Positions 35,305 through 48,355 of a stretch of DNA of 64,000 bases are shown in pieces. A program made the position numbers and the translations under genes. The notes beneath the pieces are model-generated. The model saw nothing but the letters and a program-made list of their open reading frames with translations. It ran no database searches and was not told the DNA's origin. Position 1 is the first letter of the stretch. The number at the start of each line of letters is the position of its first letter. Source of the stretch: Epiperipatus broadwayi (Eukaryota; Onychophora; Udeonychophora; Euonychophora; Peripatidae); NCBI GenBank assembly GCA_028023455.1, contig JAQFVV010000036.1:5141576-5205575 (forward strand), in the 5' to 3' direction.

Positions 35305-35988
35305 TATTTTATATATATATATATATATATATAACTTACAATTTGGTTACATAGGCTAGATGTACAGGTGAATTTTGATTGCCCATTTATCTTTAATTTC
35401 ATAATATTTAAGTATAGTCAACAATTTGAAATATTTTGCATAAGGTTCCATATTTGATAAAAGTTAAAATCTTGTAAATTTCACCAAGTTAACCCATTTT
35501 TCTAGCTAGTTTAATGATGATTAATAGTAGAGATGTTTGGAAAGTAAATCTCAGGATATCAATTTGGCTATGGCACACAATCCAAAAGGGATTTTATGGG
35601 GTTTTACTTACCCATTCAAGTTCTGTTTTCATTTAGCAGATATTTTAGATAGTATTTAAGTTATGCTGGTATTTTCAGTAGCATTTTACTAAGAACACAG
35701 TTAGACTTTATGAAACTTTATGATAATTATCCTATTTTTCCCTTCAATGGAACTGAGAAACAGATCTGTATTATTTACAAATCTACATGCCAATTAGATT
35801 AAATATAATTAACTAATTGCATTGCTTTTCAAAAACATATTTACAAAGACAAGAAATTTAACTGAAACTTTTATCTTGAATCTTTGATAATGAATCTTAA
35901 TTAAATCTATTTCTGAAAAATAAACTTGTTATAAAGAAACAACATGTTTAAAATTTAGAAATGAACTTAAACTGCTATTATTTAAAAA

Positions 35989-36414
35989 ACTATATCTTGT
36001 GTCTGGAAAAGTGAGAGTATTCATTTATAATTTATCTTTAAAGTGTATATGCATTGGCTTAATCACTAATATCACTATTACAGTATAAAAACATAGCGCT
36101 ATATAAAATAATATCTCATTATATATGTTTAATTTCAGCTAAAGAATGGTGTATCGTAAATTGTAAAGATTTCGCAAGCATCATTTGTTCAAGAATAATA
36201 AATGTAATTTAAAGTGATTGCTTAACATCTTCATGCTCTCATTTACATATGCTTAAGATTTGCTCATACATAAATGTTTGGGTCAAAAGGATGGGTGGAT
36301 TAATTGCATCTTTTCTAAAAAACTATATCTTGTGTGTGGAAAAGTGAGAGTATTCATTTATAATTTATCTTTAAAGCGCATATGCATTGGCTTAATTGCT
36401 AATATCACTATTAA
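35989..36414 (+). repeat. Direct repeat related to the HH-2 centre
   Basis: A ~95-bp block beginning AAAAAACTATATCTTGTGT and ending ATATCACTATTA occurs at 35989-36082 and 36318-36414. Before the second copy lies AGATTTGCTCATACATAAAT, which aligns with AGATTTGCCCATACAAAAGC inside the HH-2 element. The block after it aligns with the HH-2 centre up to ACTATTA. No hammerhead core remains here. Confidence 0.5.
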
Positions 36415-36570
36415 ATGAATATTGAAAAATTAACTTTCATGAATATTTAAACAAGGATACACAAATAATTTAATGTATTTCTCTGAATAGAATTGAGAAT
36501 ATGTAACAAAATTTAAGCTATAAATTATAATTAAGTTTAATAAATGAATAACCCAATAACTCTGTCAATG

Positions 36571-36848
36571 AATGTAAATTATTGTACATATATAAAATGT
36601 GACAACCAAAGAAGAAAATTTCAAAAAATATTAAACACTAATATCATTTTGCCAAGCACTTTTGGTACCATGTATCAGACTCATGGTCACATATTAGAAC
36701 TACAATCTTAACAATTCTGTTCCAACATGTTGCCATGAGTCTGGTACATGGTACTGAAAGAACTTGGCAAAATAATATTAGTGTTTAATATTTTCTGAAA
36801 TGTTCTCCTCTAGTTGTCATATTTTATACATGTACAATAATTTACATT
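36571..36848. mobile_element. Foldback element, ~278 bp
   Basis: Arms at about 36571-36683 and 36733-36848 are imperfect reverse complements (AATGTAAATTATTGTACA outward, ACCATGTATCAGACTCATGG inward) around a ~50-bp loop. No coding capacity. I could not fix a flanking duplication. The 96-codon frame at 36800-37090 overlaps the right arm and is not a gene. Confidence 0.6.
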
Positions 36849-38009
36849 TAAGTTTAATTAAAACTATAATTATGACCAGAAAACATCTATGCTATTGTTT
36901 TTATCTGATTAACTTTATATTCCTCCATACTCTTTCCTCTGTCCAATTTTGGCAATTGGTTATTATTGCCAATATATATACATATACATGTATGTGTGTA
37001 TGTGAATATGTGTATGAGAAAGAGAAATATTGTGTAGATTTAGCTTCTTCTACTTTTAATAATATCCAGAATAACATATATTTTTTTTAAAAAAATTTAA
37101 TTAAATCAATTTTTCAAAAATAAATTAGTTAAATCAATTTTTCAAACTATATTTTTTTTAATTAAATATTTTAAATTAGCTTACATTTTTTAGTATTTTG
37201 AACAAATATATATATATTGTAAGAAATATGGACGTAAATCAGAAAATATTTCTATGATTTAATGGTTTTCTTACAAAAATATAGACACAGAAAAGTATAT
37301 AACAAAAATGTTATATATTTCCTGATTATTTAATATGCAGTTGTTAATAATTGATATTTGATCAAGTTGAATTTTATTAAATCAGATTTTCTGATAAAAT
37401 ATAGTAGCAAAATAAGTTTAAATTATATAGAATTGTTACAATATTTAGAAGGTTTGGAATAAAAATAAGGAAATAAAAATAGATGGTGAGATAAAAATGT
37501 TAATATAAGTATAACTCCTTTGTTTTAAATTAAAGGCAAAATATTGCTACAACTCAAAAATCTATCATTCCATTTTTCTAAAAGATTTATAACAGTTTTA
37601 CAGGAAATATCTTGTGAATTAAATGTGTTATAATTATTGTTTTAGAACTTTGAGATATATTATATGAGTTAAGAGTTGAACGCAAAAAAAAAATGATTAA
37701 TAATAAATGCTAGAAATATTAATGTAATGTTTAATGATTTTTTAAAAAGAAAGATTTATAATAATAAATTGGAAATTAATAATTATAAATATTCGTACTC
37801 TATTATTAATACATCTATTAAAAACATACATGTAGGTTTTTAAAGTGAAAGTTTTTCCTAAATGCATACTATGATTGCTTAATTAATGATCCTATGACTT
37901 ACAAACTTTCTGAAAGATCAATACAAAAACTTCTCACCATGCAAAAAGAGAAGATATATGTTTGAGATAACAAGAAAAATTTTTTTTAAAAATATGTATT
38001 GAATAAAAA
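36849..38009. other. A+T-rich stretch, nothing recognised
   Basis: Short TA runs near 36972 and 37208. No frame, repeat or promoter stands out. Confidence 0.4.
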
Positions 38010-38205
38010 ACAAACAAATATGCTTAATGCTTATTGAATGAATTAGAAAGTTGAAATTGAGTTAGGTAACAAAAGATAACTAACTGAAGACTTAACTAAA
38101 CCCAAGAGATTATTTTAGAAAACCTGGAAAAAGATCTGTAAAAAATGGATGGATAGGAAAATGTAGTAAAATACAGATGAGAGGTAATGGATTGAAAATA
38201 ACCCA
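38010..38205 (+). pseudogene. Decayed LINE 3' fragment
   Basis: Resembles 21830-22010 of the LINE: TTATTGAATGAATTAGAAAG, AGTTGAAATTGAGTTAGG, an AACCCAAGAGATT block and GTAAAAAATGGATGGATAGG. Strongly diverged, with several small deletions. Confidence 0.5.
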
Positions 38206-38867
38206 GTGAGTATATAATCATGACAAATAATACAATTATGGATAAAAATAACTTTAATAGTCACCACTTTCTAAACATAAAGCACTTATTACCAAATTCT
38301 GCAATCAGTAGGTGGTGGAACTTTGACTTCTTTTTTTGTTTTGCTTCCTAATTAAGAGTAGATAGATAATATTTACACAACAACAATTATGTGCTGAATA
38401 AGCTTGGTTATGGATTGTCCATCTTTACAGAAAAACTCATAAGCATATTTATTTACTGAAAAGGATAAAATATTAATCAAGTTGACTCATACATAAATGT
38501 ATAATCATATCACTGTTTTCTAGAAAAGTAGAATTATTGATGGATTTAGTGATCATAACATATATATTTATATAAATGGAATCCATAATTATAAATATAA
38601 ATATAAAAATTCTTAGTGGTTGCTTTTACATTCAGATAGTAAGAATATAATTATATTTGTATATTATAAAAGGGTATTTTTGGTTATGCATACTGTGGCT
38701 GCTAGGTGACACTGCAGTATCACCAAGAAGCCTGTAAGTGATAAATTTCTATCCAAAAATTAAAATCGATGGAAAATTAAAATTGAAATCCCTAAGGCAA
38801 GACATCAAAAGTAAGTAAAAAAGCAAGTGAAATAATACATAAATTTTAAAAAAGTAACAAAATCAAT

Positions 38868-39150
38868 AAAAATACATAAAATACCCCCTCCCCAGCAATA
38901 AATTGAAATGGCTCAAAAAAAATACAAATTAAAAAATCATTGAAATCGGTGAAATACATAAAATACACCCCCCCCAGCAATAAATCAAAATGGCTCAAAA
39001 ATAAAATACAAATTACAAAAACAAAAATTGATGAAATACATAAAATACACTCCCCACCAGTGATAAATTGAAATGGCTCAAAAATAAGTAAAATACAAAT
39101 TAAAAAATTGCTCAAACATAAGTAAAATACAAATTGCAAAAACAGAAATT
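38868..39150. repeat. ~80-bp tandem repeat, 3-4 units
   Basis: Units contain GAAATACATAAAATACACYC, a C run, CAGCAATAAATTGAAATGG and CTCAAAAATAA. The open frame on the minus strand (38846-39139) is caused by the repeat. Confidence 0.8.
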
Positions 39151-39461
39151 GCCCCCCCCTTCCTCACTAATTTAAAATTATTGAAAAAATACTTGCAAAA
39201 GATAGACATGTAGAGTCTTTTGATACAACTGCTTAACTTTTATTAAAACAGTTTTGAAAGAAAATGTTCAGTAAAGGGGAAAAATTTAATACTAAAAAAT
39301 ATAATTGCGCCAGTAGGCTGACTTTCTCTTTGGTTCCAAATATACATTTTAAAATTATTTCCAAGTTTATTCTTATTTTTCCAAGGTGTGGTCAGATAGA
39401 TTCTAAGAAATAAACTACAAAAACAAATTTTAGCTTGTAATAACATTTCTCTCTCTCTCGC

Positions 39462-39465
<4 letters not shown>

Positions 39466-39513
<48 letters not shown>

Positions 39514-39537
39514 ACCATTTATTTATATATGGTACAA
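39466..39537. repeat. TA run ending in a small hairpin
   Basis: (TA)n at about 39466-39510, then TTGTACCAT (39510-39518) and ATGGTACAA (39529-39537) as inverted arms. Same combination of TA run plus inverted repeat as at 35.3 and 62.9 kb. Confidence 0.8.
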
Positions 39538-39881
39538 ATATACGTATTGGAATTTGGTAAAAGCTAAAAAAAAAAAAGGAAATTTAGATTTTTTTTTGAT
39601 TAGTATAATTTTTTTTTAAACATATAATGAAAGTTAAATTTTTCATCCACATTTTTTTTTATGTAATTAAAAATAAAAGTTAAAATTGGAGAGAACAAAA
39701 GACACACAAATTACCGATCTACATAAGCTAAAAGAAAAAATATTTTAGCTAATTAAAGATGGCTGAAAAACATTATAAAGAAGAGAACTTTGTAATGTAA
39801 ATTTTATAAAGAATGTACAAGATAACATATATTTTTGACAAACAAAAGGTATGCGCAGAAGTCTGAAAACTGGACCTCAAG

Positions 39882-39914
39882 TATAAAAAGACAGAGGCCA
39901 GTTTAATCAGTGTC
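39882..39914 (+). promoter_or_regulatory. Candidate core promoter (TATA plus TCAGT initiator)
   Basis: TATAAAAA at 39882-39889 and TCAGTG at 39907-39912, with about 27 bp from the T of TATA to the A of the initiator. TCAGT is the arthropod-type initiator. About 265 bp downstream, ACCGGTAAGC (about 40171-40180) resembles a 5' splice donor. No open frame longer than a few codons lies between, so this could be a noncoding first exon, an LTR promoter or chance. Confidence 0.35.
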
Positions 39915-40180
39915 TTGGCTTGTCTGTTTTTCTTTTGGCTGGTCTTGGATTATGAAATCCCAGACCACTTCATGATGAAGTAATTCTTCATGTGGGAGTA
40001 GACCGGAGCTTTAGCTGACATCATTACTGAAGATGGACACCAGAAAAGCTTCCATGACTAGCCTTTAGAATAGATTATAAGATCAACTTCAAACTAATGG
40101 CCATGAGCTCATTCTAACCCAGGAAAAACTATGCATAGTAATCTACAAGCTTCACGAACTCACTAAACTTACCGGTAAGC

Positions 40181-41394
40181 TATAATTCATTATTCCCAAT
40201 TGTGACTAAATTGTCAACAAACCATTTTTAAAAAAAAGCTTATAATAGGACCCCGATATAGACTTTAATTTTTCTGTCCAAGAGACTTTTGTTTACCCAA
40301 GAACTTTTTAATTAAAATTGCTTAACTGTTATTTTTTTGTTAATGGATTCATATCTGAATTAGTGTGTGTTCTCTCTAGTTTATTTAAGTCATAATTTAT
40401 CTTTAAATATTTTATTCTGTTAGAATAAAAATGTTTATTTCTAATATCAATTTTTCATTTGTATGTTATTAATAATAGTTATTAATTATTATTATTAAAT
40501 TTATTAATATTAGTTTAGTAAGATTTGGAAATATAATTTACCTTTGCCAATATGTGTTTAATAAGCTCCAGGAATAATAATATTTAGAAAATAATTCTAG
40601 TTTAAGTATAATACTGATTATTTAAAAAAAACATTTCTTCTTTTTAATTTATGAGTTATGATATGTTTGATGCAGAATCAATGAGTCTAATCGACTCTGG
40701 TGCTCTCATTTATAAATTAAAAACTGATTCAGCTTGCAATTGTATTCGTAACAATTCTAGGCCGAGTTTATCAGGAAATATAGTTATGTTTTTTTAGAAA
40801 TAGAAATATAACTTTCTTCTTTTTTGCATAACTTGATCAACTCGTACATTTATATGTGTAACAAAGGCCTAGCAAAGCGGAAAACATTACAATATATATA
40901 TATATATATGGATTGGTTACCTCAAAATTGTCACCCTTATGCAAAGGAAAAGCAAATTTTGGATAACTTAGAATTAAATAATAAAAAAAAAAAAAAGCAA
41001 AGCAACTTAAAAATCTAAAACTTTGTCACTTCCTTCGCGTATATGTATGTGTGAAAACCCACATACCAAGTAATGCTTAAATCTTTTATTTAAATTTATA
41101 ACTTTAAATTGGTAATTATTTATGTGTGCTTTAACTATATATATATATATATATCAGCTAGTATTAGTTTTAAGTATACACATTTATATAAATATATGCA
41201 CATACACACATTTATGTATTATTATCATTTTATTAAATTGCGTTTTATTAATATACACTAACTTGGAGGTGTTTAAACTAACAAAAGTATACCATCCCCC
41301 CTGACTAAATTCTAAACTGGATTCGTAACATCCAAAAAACCCAATTATAACACACACACAAAAAGAAACCACAAATTCTTACAAAAAAAGTATT
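40181..41394. other. A+T-rich stretch, nothing recognised
   Basis: Short TA runs near 40892 and 41135. Frames 40824-41018 and 41122-41304 are low-complexity. Confidence 0.4.
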
Positions 41395-42185
41395 TACAAA
41401 AGATAGACATCATGGGAAATTTGAATGTAGGCAAAAAGAACATTCAAACTTTGAGACTTTGTGTGAAAATTATTTGGAGAAGCTTGTTCAAAGAGATTGC
41501 AGATGATTATAAACATACAACAAGGATGGTTTCATAGTAGGCGAAAAAAAAGCATTCAAATTTTGAGACATCAAAAACAGTTGTAATGATGGAATATTTG
41601 TTAAAAGTACACACACAGATCAAAACATCACTCAAAATATATAAACTTTAAAAAAGTACACACGCACCAAAAACAGGATTTCTTTGCCTTTTTATAATAA
41701 TAATTAAGTAAAATTTATGAAAAAAAGTTTATAATAGAATATATGATGTTTCATTTTATAGATTGGGTAATTTAAATAGAATGGTTAATAATTCAAAAGA
41801 TAAGTTAGAAAAAAGTAATGTGAGTAATGCAATTTATAGAATTTTTTGTGGGTATAACTTATCATATGTGGGGGAATTTAGATGTAATATGGAGAAAATA
41901 ATTAAAAAGCATAAATTGTTGTATAAAAGAGTTTTTAAAAATGTACAGATATATAGTGATAGTAATAATGAAGTGAAGTTATGTATTGAATCTGTTTTTT
42001 ATGATCATGATAGGAATTGTAATTTTAAATTTGATTTTGATATAAAAAAGATAAAAAATTTAGGTCAAGAAAGAGATAATGAAAAAAAAAAAATTAAAGA
42101 GGCAGTTTTTATTAATATATATAAAAATATGATAATAAATAGACAGTCAGCAAATGTTAGGATTAACGAATTGTGGGATATTTAA
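41395..42185 (+). pseudogene. Penelope-like element, C-terminal GIY-YIG fragment
   Basis: Clear coding from 41763 to 42185 (140 aa). AIYRIFC (23-29) and SYVGEFRC (34-41) correspond to the GIY and YIG motifs of the nicking endonuclease of Penelope-like elements. EAVF with the expected Glu at residue 113 is followed by NRQ and ends RINELWDI, as in that family. The domain is decayed: the Arg-containing helix reads EKIIKKHK and GIY is AIY. Homology to the copies at 61 kb extends upstream in another frame to about 41705 (KFMKKSL, then DVSFY). The 41395-41600 part has a duplicated GGC(A/G)AAAAAGAACATTCAAA-like block and is less certain. No reverse transcriptase remains. Confidence 0.65.
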
Positions 42186-43763
42186 TTCGACATGTGTTTC
42201 TGGTTGGTAATAGATGACTTCATTTTAAAATTTGAGTTGAGTTGATAATGATTATGAATATAATCATATTTCTCTACGAGTTTTTATGTATATTATAAGT
42301 TGTTTACTGTTATTTGGAATATGTTCAAGTTTCGTTATTGTTTTATTAATACAGCAGACATTTTATTTTGTTTTATATATATATGATAAGCAGTAATTAT
42401 ACATTTCTGCTTTGTTGCATATATAATGAAACAGCACATATATAAAATATAGCACAGTAATCTCTCAATAACCTGGCTAATACTGGAATCTCTTGGTAAG
42501 CTAGCCTAACCTAACCATGTCTGTAATACAGCAGTAGATTGACTTATTGAGATTTTTAGGTTAGGCATAAATAAGGTGAATGCTGGTGGTCAGTTAGCCC
42601 AATTCAGCCTCTATAATTTTATGGCCTTCAGACAGGAAAGTAGTCTAGTACACACATGCAGCCTATAAATCACAGAAAAGCCATCCTTTATCTTCCATGA
42701 GAGTTCAAATTTGACGTACTTGAAATTAGGAGCAGCTGGCTTACACTCCAGTTCTCCTTCCCTGTATAACTTAGTAATATAGTCTTTTCTTTTTCAAATT
42801 ACTTTTTTTATATTTTATAGTGAAATTTAAAAAACAAGATGACTAAGTAAGTTTTTTTTTTAAACATGATCAAAAAAAAAAACGTTAATAACTCTTTTCA
42901 ATTTACATTATTTGAAACCAATTTTTATCTAAAAATTTGTTTAATAATTCAATCAAAATAAATCAAAGTATATTTTATATATAAATAAAAACTCTTCCAA
43001 TAATAATTTGCATTTACCAAAAGTAGTTTTAATTAAGAAAAAGTTGCTTTTTCAGTCCAATTAAAAATAGATAGGAAAATTTTATAATTACTATCTATTA
43101 CAAAATGAAACTAAGCTCCCTTTAGTTTTAGTTTTATTATCGAAACGAGAATTAAATAAAACATTAAATAGACCTTTATTTTATGTTTGATTTATAATAA
43201 TATATAATACTTTTAGATATCAGAACCATTTTTAACAATTATTCTGTTATTCCAGTGTATATATTTTAAATATCTACAAGAAATTTTGTTTGTGTTAGTT
43301 TCTATTTTTCCTTTCAAACTTTATATGTATATGTGCACAAACACATTACTATATTGTCGTGTGTGATAAGACATTACCATATCAATATATATCAAAAATG
43401 AAATTGGAATATTTCAAAGATTTGATCAAGGAAGATGCAACAAATTTTTGATAAAAATTCTTTATTTTTTGTAAAATAAAATTTTGAAATACAGATAATA
43501 ATAAAAAAATATTGACTTACAAAATATAGCATTAAAAAAATATAAATAAAAAAGGCATCTACTTTTAAACTGGCAAAAACAATAAAATGTCGTGATAAAA
43601 TAAAGCAATTGACATGTTATTACAAATAAAATAAAACAACAACATTATTAGAATATAAAAATGATGAAACAAATACAAAATAAAAAATAATACATTTTAA
43701 AGTTCAAATATACTTTGACTTAATATTCATACAAAACATGTTTCTAACTACAGTACTAATAAT
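42186..43763. other. A+T-rich stretch, nothing recognised
   Basis: 42430-42790 is less A+T-rich, with two short inverted CCTAACCTAACC/GGTTAGG pieces but no known repeat. The rest is A+T-rich without frames. Confidence 0.35.
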
Positions 43764-43830
43764 AGTAGGTATCAATTGAAACGGAAACCTCCAATCCCTT
43801 TCCGTTTCACCATCAACCTAATGACCTACT
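43764..43830. other. Nested hairpin
   Basis: Inner arms TGAAACGGAAA (43777-43787) and TTTCCGTTTCA (43799-43809), and outer arms AGTAGGT (43764-43770) and ACCTACT (43824-43830). A stable RNA or DNA hairpin is possible; function unknown. Confidence 0.5.
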
Positions 43831-44547
43831 CATCTGAACTAATTTCGAACCTATTTTAAATGTAAAAATGTAATATATAAGTCGAGTGGGAAAACTTTGC
43901 TACAATGGCCGCTTGAATGGCATCATCCATTTACTTACGAAAACACGCTATAATTAGACAGGTTTGATAAAATTATAGAGGAGAAATGCTCATAAATTAT
44001 TATAAAATGTTTTATAAATTTTCAGTCAATTTTTAATTATATTCGCTATAATATTCGTATGTGGATGGATAATTTAAACCTTGGAATAGCGGCAAAATGA
44101 TTTATATATATATTTAAGTTAAAATAAAAAAGATATACTATAATGTAAAATGTTTTCTTTAAAATATATTTAACGGCTTTCTGATTTAATGTTTTACATA
44201 TATAATTGAAACTAAAGTATTTTCTTTAAATTTGCTTTTTTTTAAACAAATAATTTGGTAAAAACAAATATGTTAAAAGTTATTTATTTCAGTAAAATAA
44301 AAATCCGTTTATAATTAAAAATGATAATTTTGTGTAAACAAGAAATCAATTAGTGACGCACCCGGGTAAAAAGTAAAATCTAGTTTACCGATTGATTTTT
44401 GTTTGCACAAAAGACTTTATCATTAAATCAGAATACCATTCTTTCTGCTAAGCTTTAACATTCTTTAACACCTAAAAAGGAATTTAATTAATGAAACTGA
44501 ATCGAATTATATGATTGATATATTTTAATAATTTTAAGTAATTAAAT

Positions 44548-46160
44548 GTAACACCTCGGAGACGTTATCTGTTGCAGAAATTGGATTATATTATTTTATT
44601 TAATTAAAAGTCAATTGGTCCCGAGGCAAACAAAATTCCAAAAAGGTGTTAAGGTTTAGTGGAAATGGATAAATAGGCCTTATTTTAAGCGGGAAGATAT
44701 ACCCCATTTTGCTTTTGAAGAGCTATTACTATCCAAGTCAAAATTGTTTAATTTTACCATGTCTGGCTAAAGTCAGGCAAGAATTGCTGCAATTCCCATG
44801 ATGGAACGCTGAGTTCAATCCATCAAATGCCGAAGCAACAACCACACCAAATAAAAGATGTCATAAGCCGCTAAAAGAACTTGCCTTCATTCCAACACCA
44901 TTTTAAATCGTCTCACAACTGAATAAGAACATGCCATAAGCCGCCAAAGAACTCACCTTCGTTCCAGCTCGAATATCTCCAGTTCAGCTATAGGAGAACT
45001 GTTTTAATATTATTTAAAATCGCAGAGCTCTCTGAAATCAGGTTAGCTAACCATATTATTGTAATTTCTTTCTAAATTATTTTCCAAATAATATTGTGAA
45101 ATCTCTAAAATGAAATACTTTTGCAAATTTCTTTATTAATTCAATATTGTAAACTCTGTCTAAATCGTATTTGAAATCTATAAATGAAATATTTTTGCTA
45201 AATTTCTTTGTTAATTAATATTTTGCTATATAATTTAATCACTGCAGTTATATTTTGCTTTTCTTTTGCTTATTTTTAATTATTGTTAATTATGCCTATG
45301 TTTCGAAACAGCGTGCATTTAATTACCAATATGTTTTTTTAAAAGATATCATTTAAAATCTCCGTATTATGATTTATATAGCGTCATTTCGTGCACTGTT
45401 TCGAAACCCAAATTCATATTTTTGTCATTTAATAAATTAATTAATATAAATATAATAGGTGGCTTTTCAACCTTTATTTATTATGTTACTAAAGATTAAA
45501 CTAGCCTGGAGTGCAATCATAAGTATATTTTTTTAGTTAAGTATTCGTAAGTCCCCTATTAAATATACTTTTCCCCCTTTTAAAAGTTTAGTAGTTATAG
45601 ATAACTAAAGAGATTGAATGGGATAAAGTAAAGTTTGTATCTATATATTCCTGTCAGTAGCATATCGTATTTCTCATGCTACAGAAGAGTTGGCTCTTTT
45701 GATCAAGCTGATGATCTAGTGTTCATTTAATATATGATCTTTAATTTATAATATTTTTCGGCTTGGCGGATGTGGAATTTATTAATATTTTCTCGTTGTG
45801 CTGTTCTTTTTGATATATATATAAGATGGAGCCACGGTAAGTCCAGCCCATCTTCTCTTATGGGTAGTACAGTAGCGAAGTCTGAGCTACGGGCCAGATT
45901 AGCACGTAAGTCCCCCACCTCTGAACCAAATGAAGGTTCCCCATTAGCAGCATGACGACCGGTTATTGGGTAAACCGTTGTTTGTCACAAAAACCCTAAA
46001 ACTATTCTTCCATCCGCAGAGCCACTTTATTATTATACTTTACTTGTGCCTAGCATATTAGTAAAATCGTTATAGCCAACTCTTTCCTCCCTAATATGCA
46101 ATCTTCGGCATTGAACCAAAGCATTCTTGAAAACCCGTTCGATCTTAAGCTATCTGGGAT
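44548..46160 (+). other. Mixed block, possible LTR start and a short unrecognised frame
   Basis: Starts TGTAACACCTCGGAGACG, the TGTAACA style seen at 28757. A near-duplicated box (CATAAGCCGC...AAGAACT...CCTTC) occurs at about 44872 and 44936. From 45825 to 46100 the sequence is clearly richer in G+C and contains a 61-codon plus frame (45770-45955) with a charged stretch, VAKSELRARLARKSPTSEP. I do not recognise this protein, and no start context, splice site or second copy in the window supports it. Could be part of a retroelement. Right edge unknown. Confidence 0.25.
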
Positions 46161-46663
46161 GCTTTATAATCCCATAGTTAATATATAAATTGATTATAGT
46201 CAGATGTATTAAGTTTCACTCCAGACTTGGTTTGATTTTACGTAAAAGAGCCACTCGAACTGATTATAAAAGGACATAACAAATAAGTTAATATAGTGAT
46301 TAGTTGTATAGCAGGATATTTGGCTCCATTAAATCATAGCCAGCAACCTATTTGCCAACATCAATTATTGTTCAAATAGCCTAGAGAATGTTACTTTATA
46401 AATGAAATGCCTGTGTGCATTTGCCAACAACAATTGTCAATAAATATATTTTAATTCATCATATATCAGTTTCTGTCTCATTATTAAATCAATCCAATTC
46501 ACTAATTGCCCATAAGTATTCATTAGTAAAGCCCCTATTATTTAAATATGTTAGATTTTATCTGTGGAATGTCTAGTATTTACGTTGTTTATATATATGT
46601 TTAAGTCCATGAGTCTTATTGTTTTCTCCGATTTGCTAGGGGGCTGGATGAAGAATTAAATCT

Positions 46664-46860
46664 CGTGTGCTACCATTGTTATGTTATTTATTGGGTGTCA
46701 GATCTGGTGCTTGGAGAGTGGGTTCGAATCCAGGCTGGTCCCTGACCTAAATCTCGGGCTTGACTGGGTTTGAAAGTATATTTTGTGAGTTCCAGCTCGT
46801 GTTAGATGGATAAGCATGTTTTGACTGGCACACAATATAACATCACTTGGCTCTTCAAGA
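46664..46860 (+). mobile_element. SINE-like piece with tRNA B-box
   Basis: GGGTTCGAATCCAGG at about 46722-46736 matches a pol III B box. An upstream GGGTGTCAGATCTGGTGCTT could be a decayed A-box half. The following CTCGGGCTTGACTGGG and TTCCAGCTCGTGTTAG are G+C-richer than the flanks. Acceptor and anticodon stems do not fold, so it is not a working tRNA. Single copy in this window. Confidence 0.4.
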
Positions 46861-48355
46861 GCTTGAATAATTAATTAGTAAGATCCAGAAGGCCATATAG
46901 TGTAATATTTTGATCAGAATCTAGCTTTTGACTTTATCAAGAAGGACTTGAAATTTGCTAGCTATGTTTATTTTTTAACTCTCAAAATAATACTCTGAAA
47001 CTTAAAATCTGTAAAAATATTTAACTCAAGACACCAGATTATATTGTTCTATAGTGACTACAGATCATTAACTATATATTTCAATAATATAAGTTCTATT
47101 ATAATAAGCACTCTCTCTATCTAACATGTTAATACAAACAATAGCTTACTAGTATGTTATAATTAATACAATACGCTTCAACGTATAAAGGCAAAATTAC
47201 TAAATTCTAAATCTTAATATTGGCTAAGAACTTTCAAAGTATATACTTTTTATTCATAGCCTTAATATGTATTAAACTCATTGTATGCAAATTTATGCAA
47301 ACCAACTCAAATCATTCACTTTTTTGAAATTGCAAAACATGTATTTTTTTTTTTTTATAGCACACTATCTCAGTCCTGAAGAGTTCAAACACATGATTAA
47401 CCACCTTTTGATGATCAAAAAATATAGAATTGTCTTCATTTTTGTTTAGCAATCTGTTATATGCATACTTATGTTGATGCAATCTGTTACTGACTGTGGC
47501 TGAGATAGTGTGTACAGAGAGAAACAATGTCAAAAGAAAAATCAAGAAGGCTTACTTCATTGCTAGTGACATAAATGCTATAAATAGAAAAGTCACGTGT
47601 TTCACAATTTCCAAAGAATTGATGGTCTGAGTTATTTTGCATAAATTTGCATCCAATTAATTTAATACATATTAAAGCTATGAATATGGAGTAAACAGGC
47701 TCTGAAAGCACTTAGCCAATATTAAGATTTAGAATTTAGTAATGTTGCCTTTATACAGTGAAGTGTATTCATTATGAAGAAATGGTAAAACAAATTTATT
47801 ATTACACTAGTATGTTATATAAAACAGTTTATTCTAATGATATTTGTTATGTGTTTAATTAATCAATAGTAATCCCATATAGCATTGCAATTTCATTCTC
47901 TCTTTCTGGTCTTGTTTCTAGATTTTCCTTTATCACTAATAAATCAAAATTAAAGCTACACATTCCTAATTAGAAAGGAAAATTGCCTGAATTAAAAGGA
48001 AATTGATATTATTAAAAATTTTTAAAGTTTTTTTAAATTTCAGGCTACTAATTTAATAATTAAATTAACTATGAAACACTATAAAATATCTAACTGCATT
48101 ACTTTTGTCTTTAAATCAAATGTCCTCAATAATAAGTGCAAACTCCAAAAAAATGATTGGAGAAGGAAGTAAATTGTACTCCCTTACAGAATATAGCAAT
48201 TGAATAAAGAGTAAAAAAAGTGCATCTATTCATAATAATACAGCAAGTTAAAATGATCAATTGACATTTTATTGATATTAACATTTACTGCCAGAAAGAA
48301 AAGAGTCTACAATTGGAATAGATTTCAAGTTATTAAAATATGTAATTATTACTAA
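46861..48355. other. A+T-rich stretch, nothing recognised
   Basis: Minus frames 47312-47545 and 47487-47711 are leucine-, serine- and phenylalanine-rich without motifs. No shared repeat seen. Confidence 0.4.

Noticed and set aside
40027-40046. CTGAAGA-TGG-ACA-CCA-GAAA as a hammerhead
   Set aside because: Stem II is plausible, but I find neither a cleavage triplet nor pairing for stems I and III.
42500-42516. CCTAACCTAACC as telomere-like repeat
   Set aside because: Only about two units. Too short to mean anything.
46700-46750. tRNA gene with GGTTCGAATCC
   Set aside because: The B box is good, but acceptor, D and anticodon arms do not fold.
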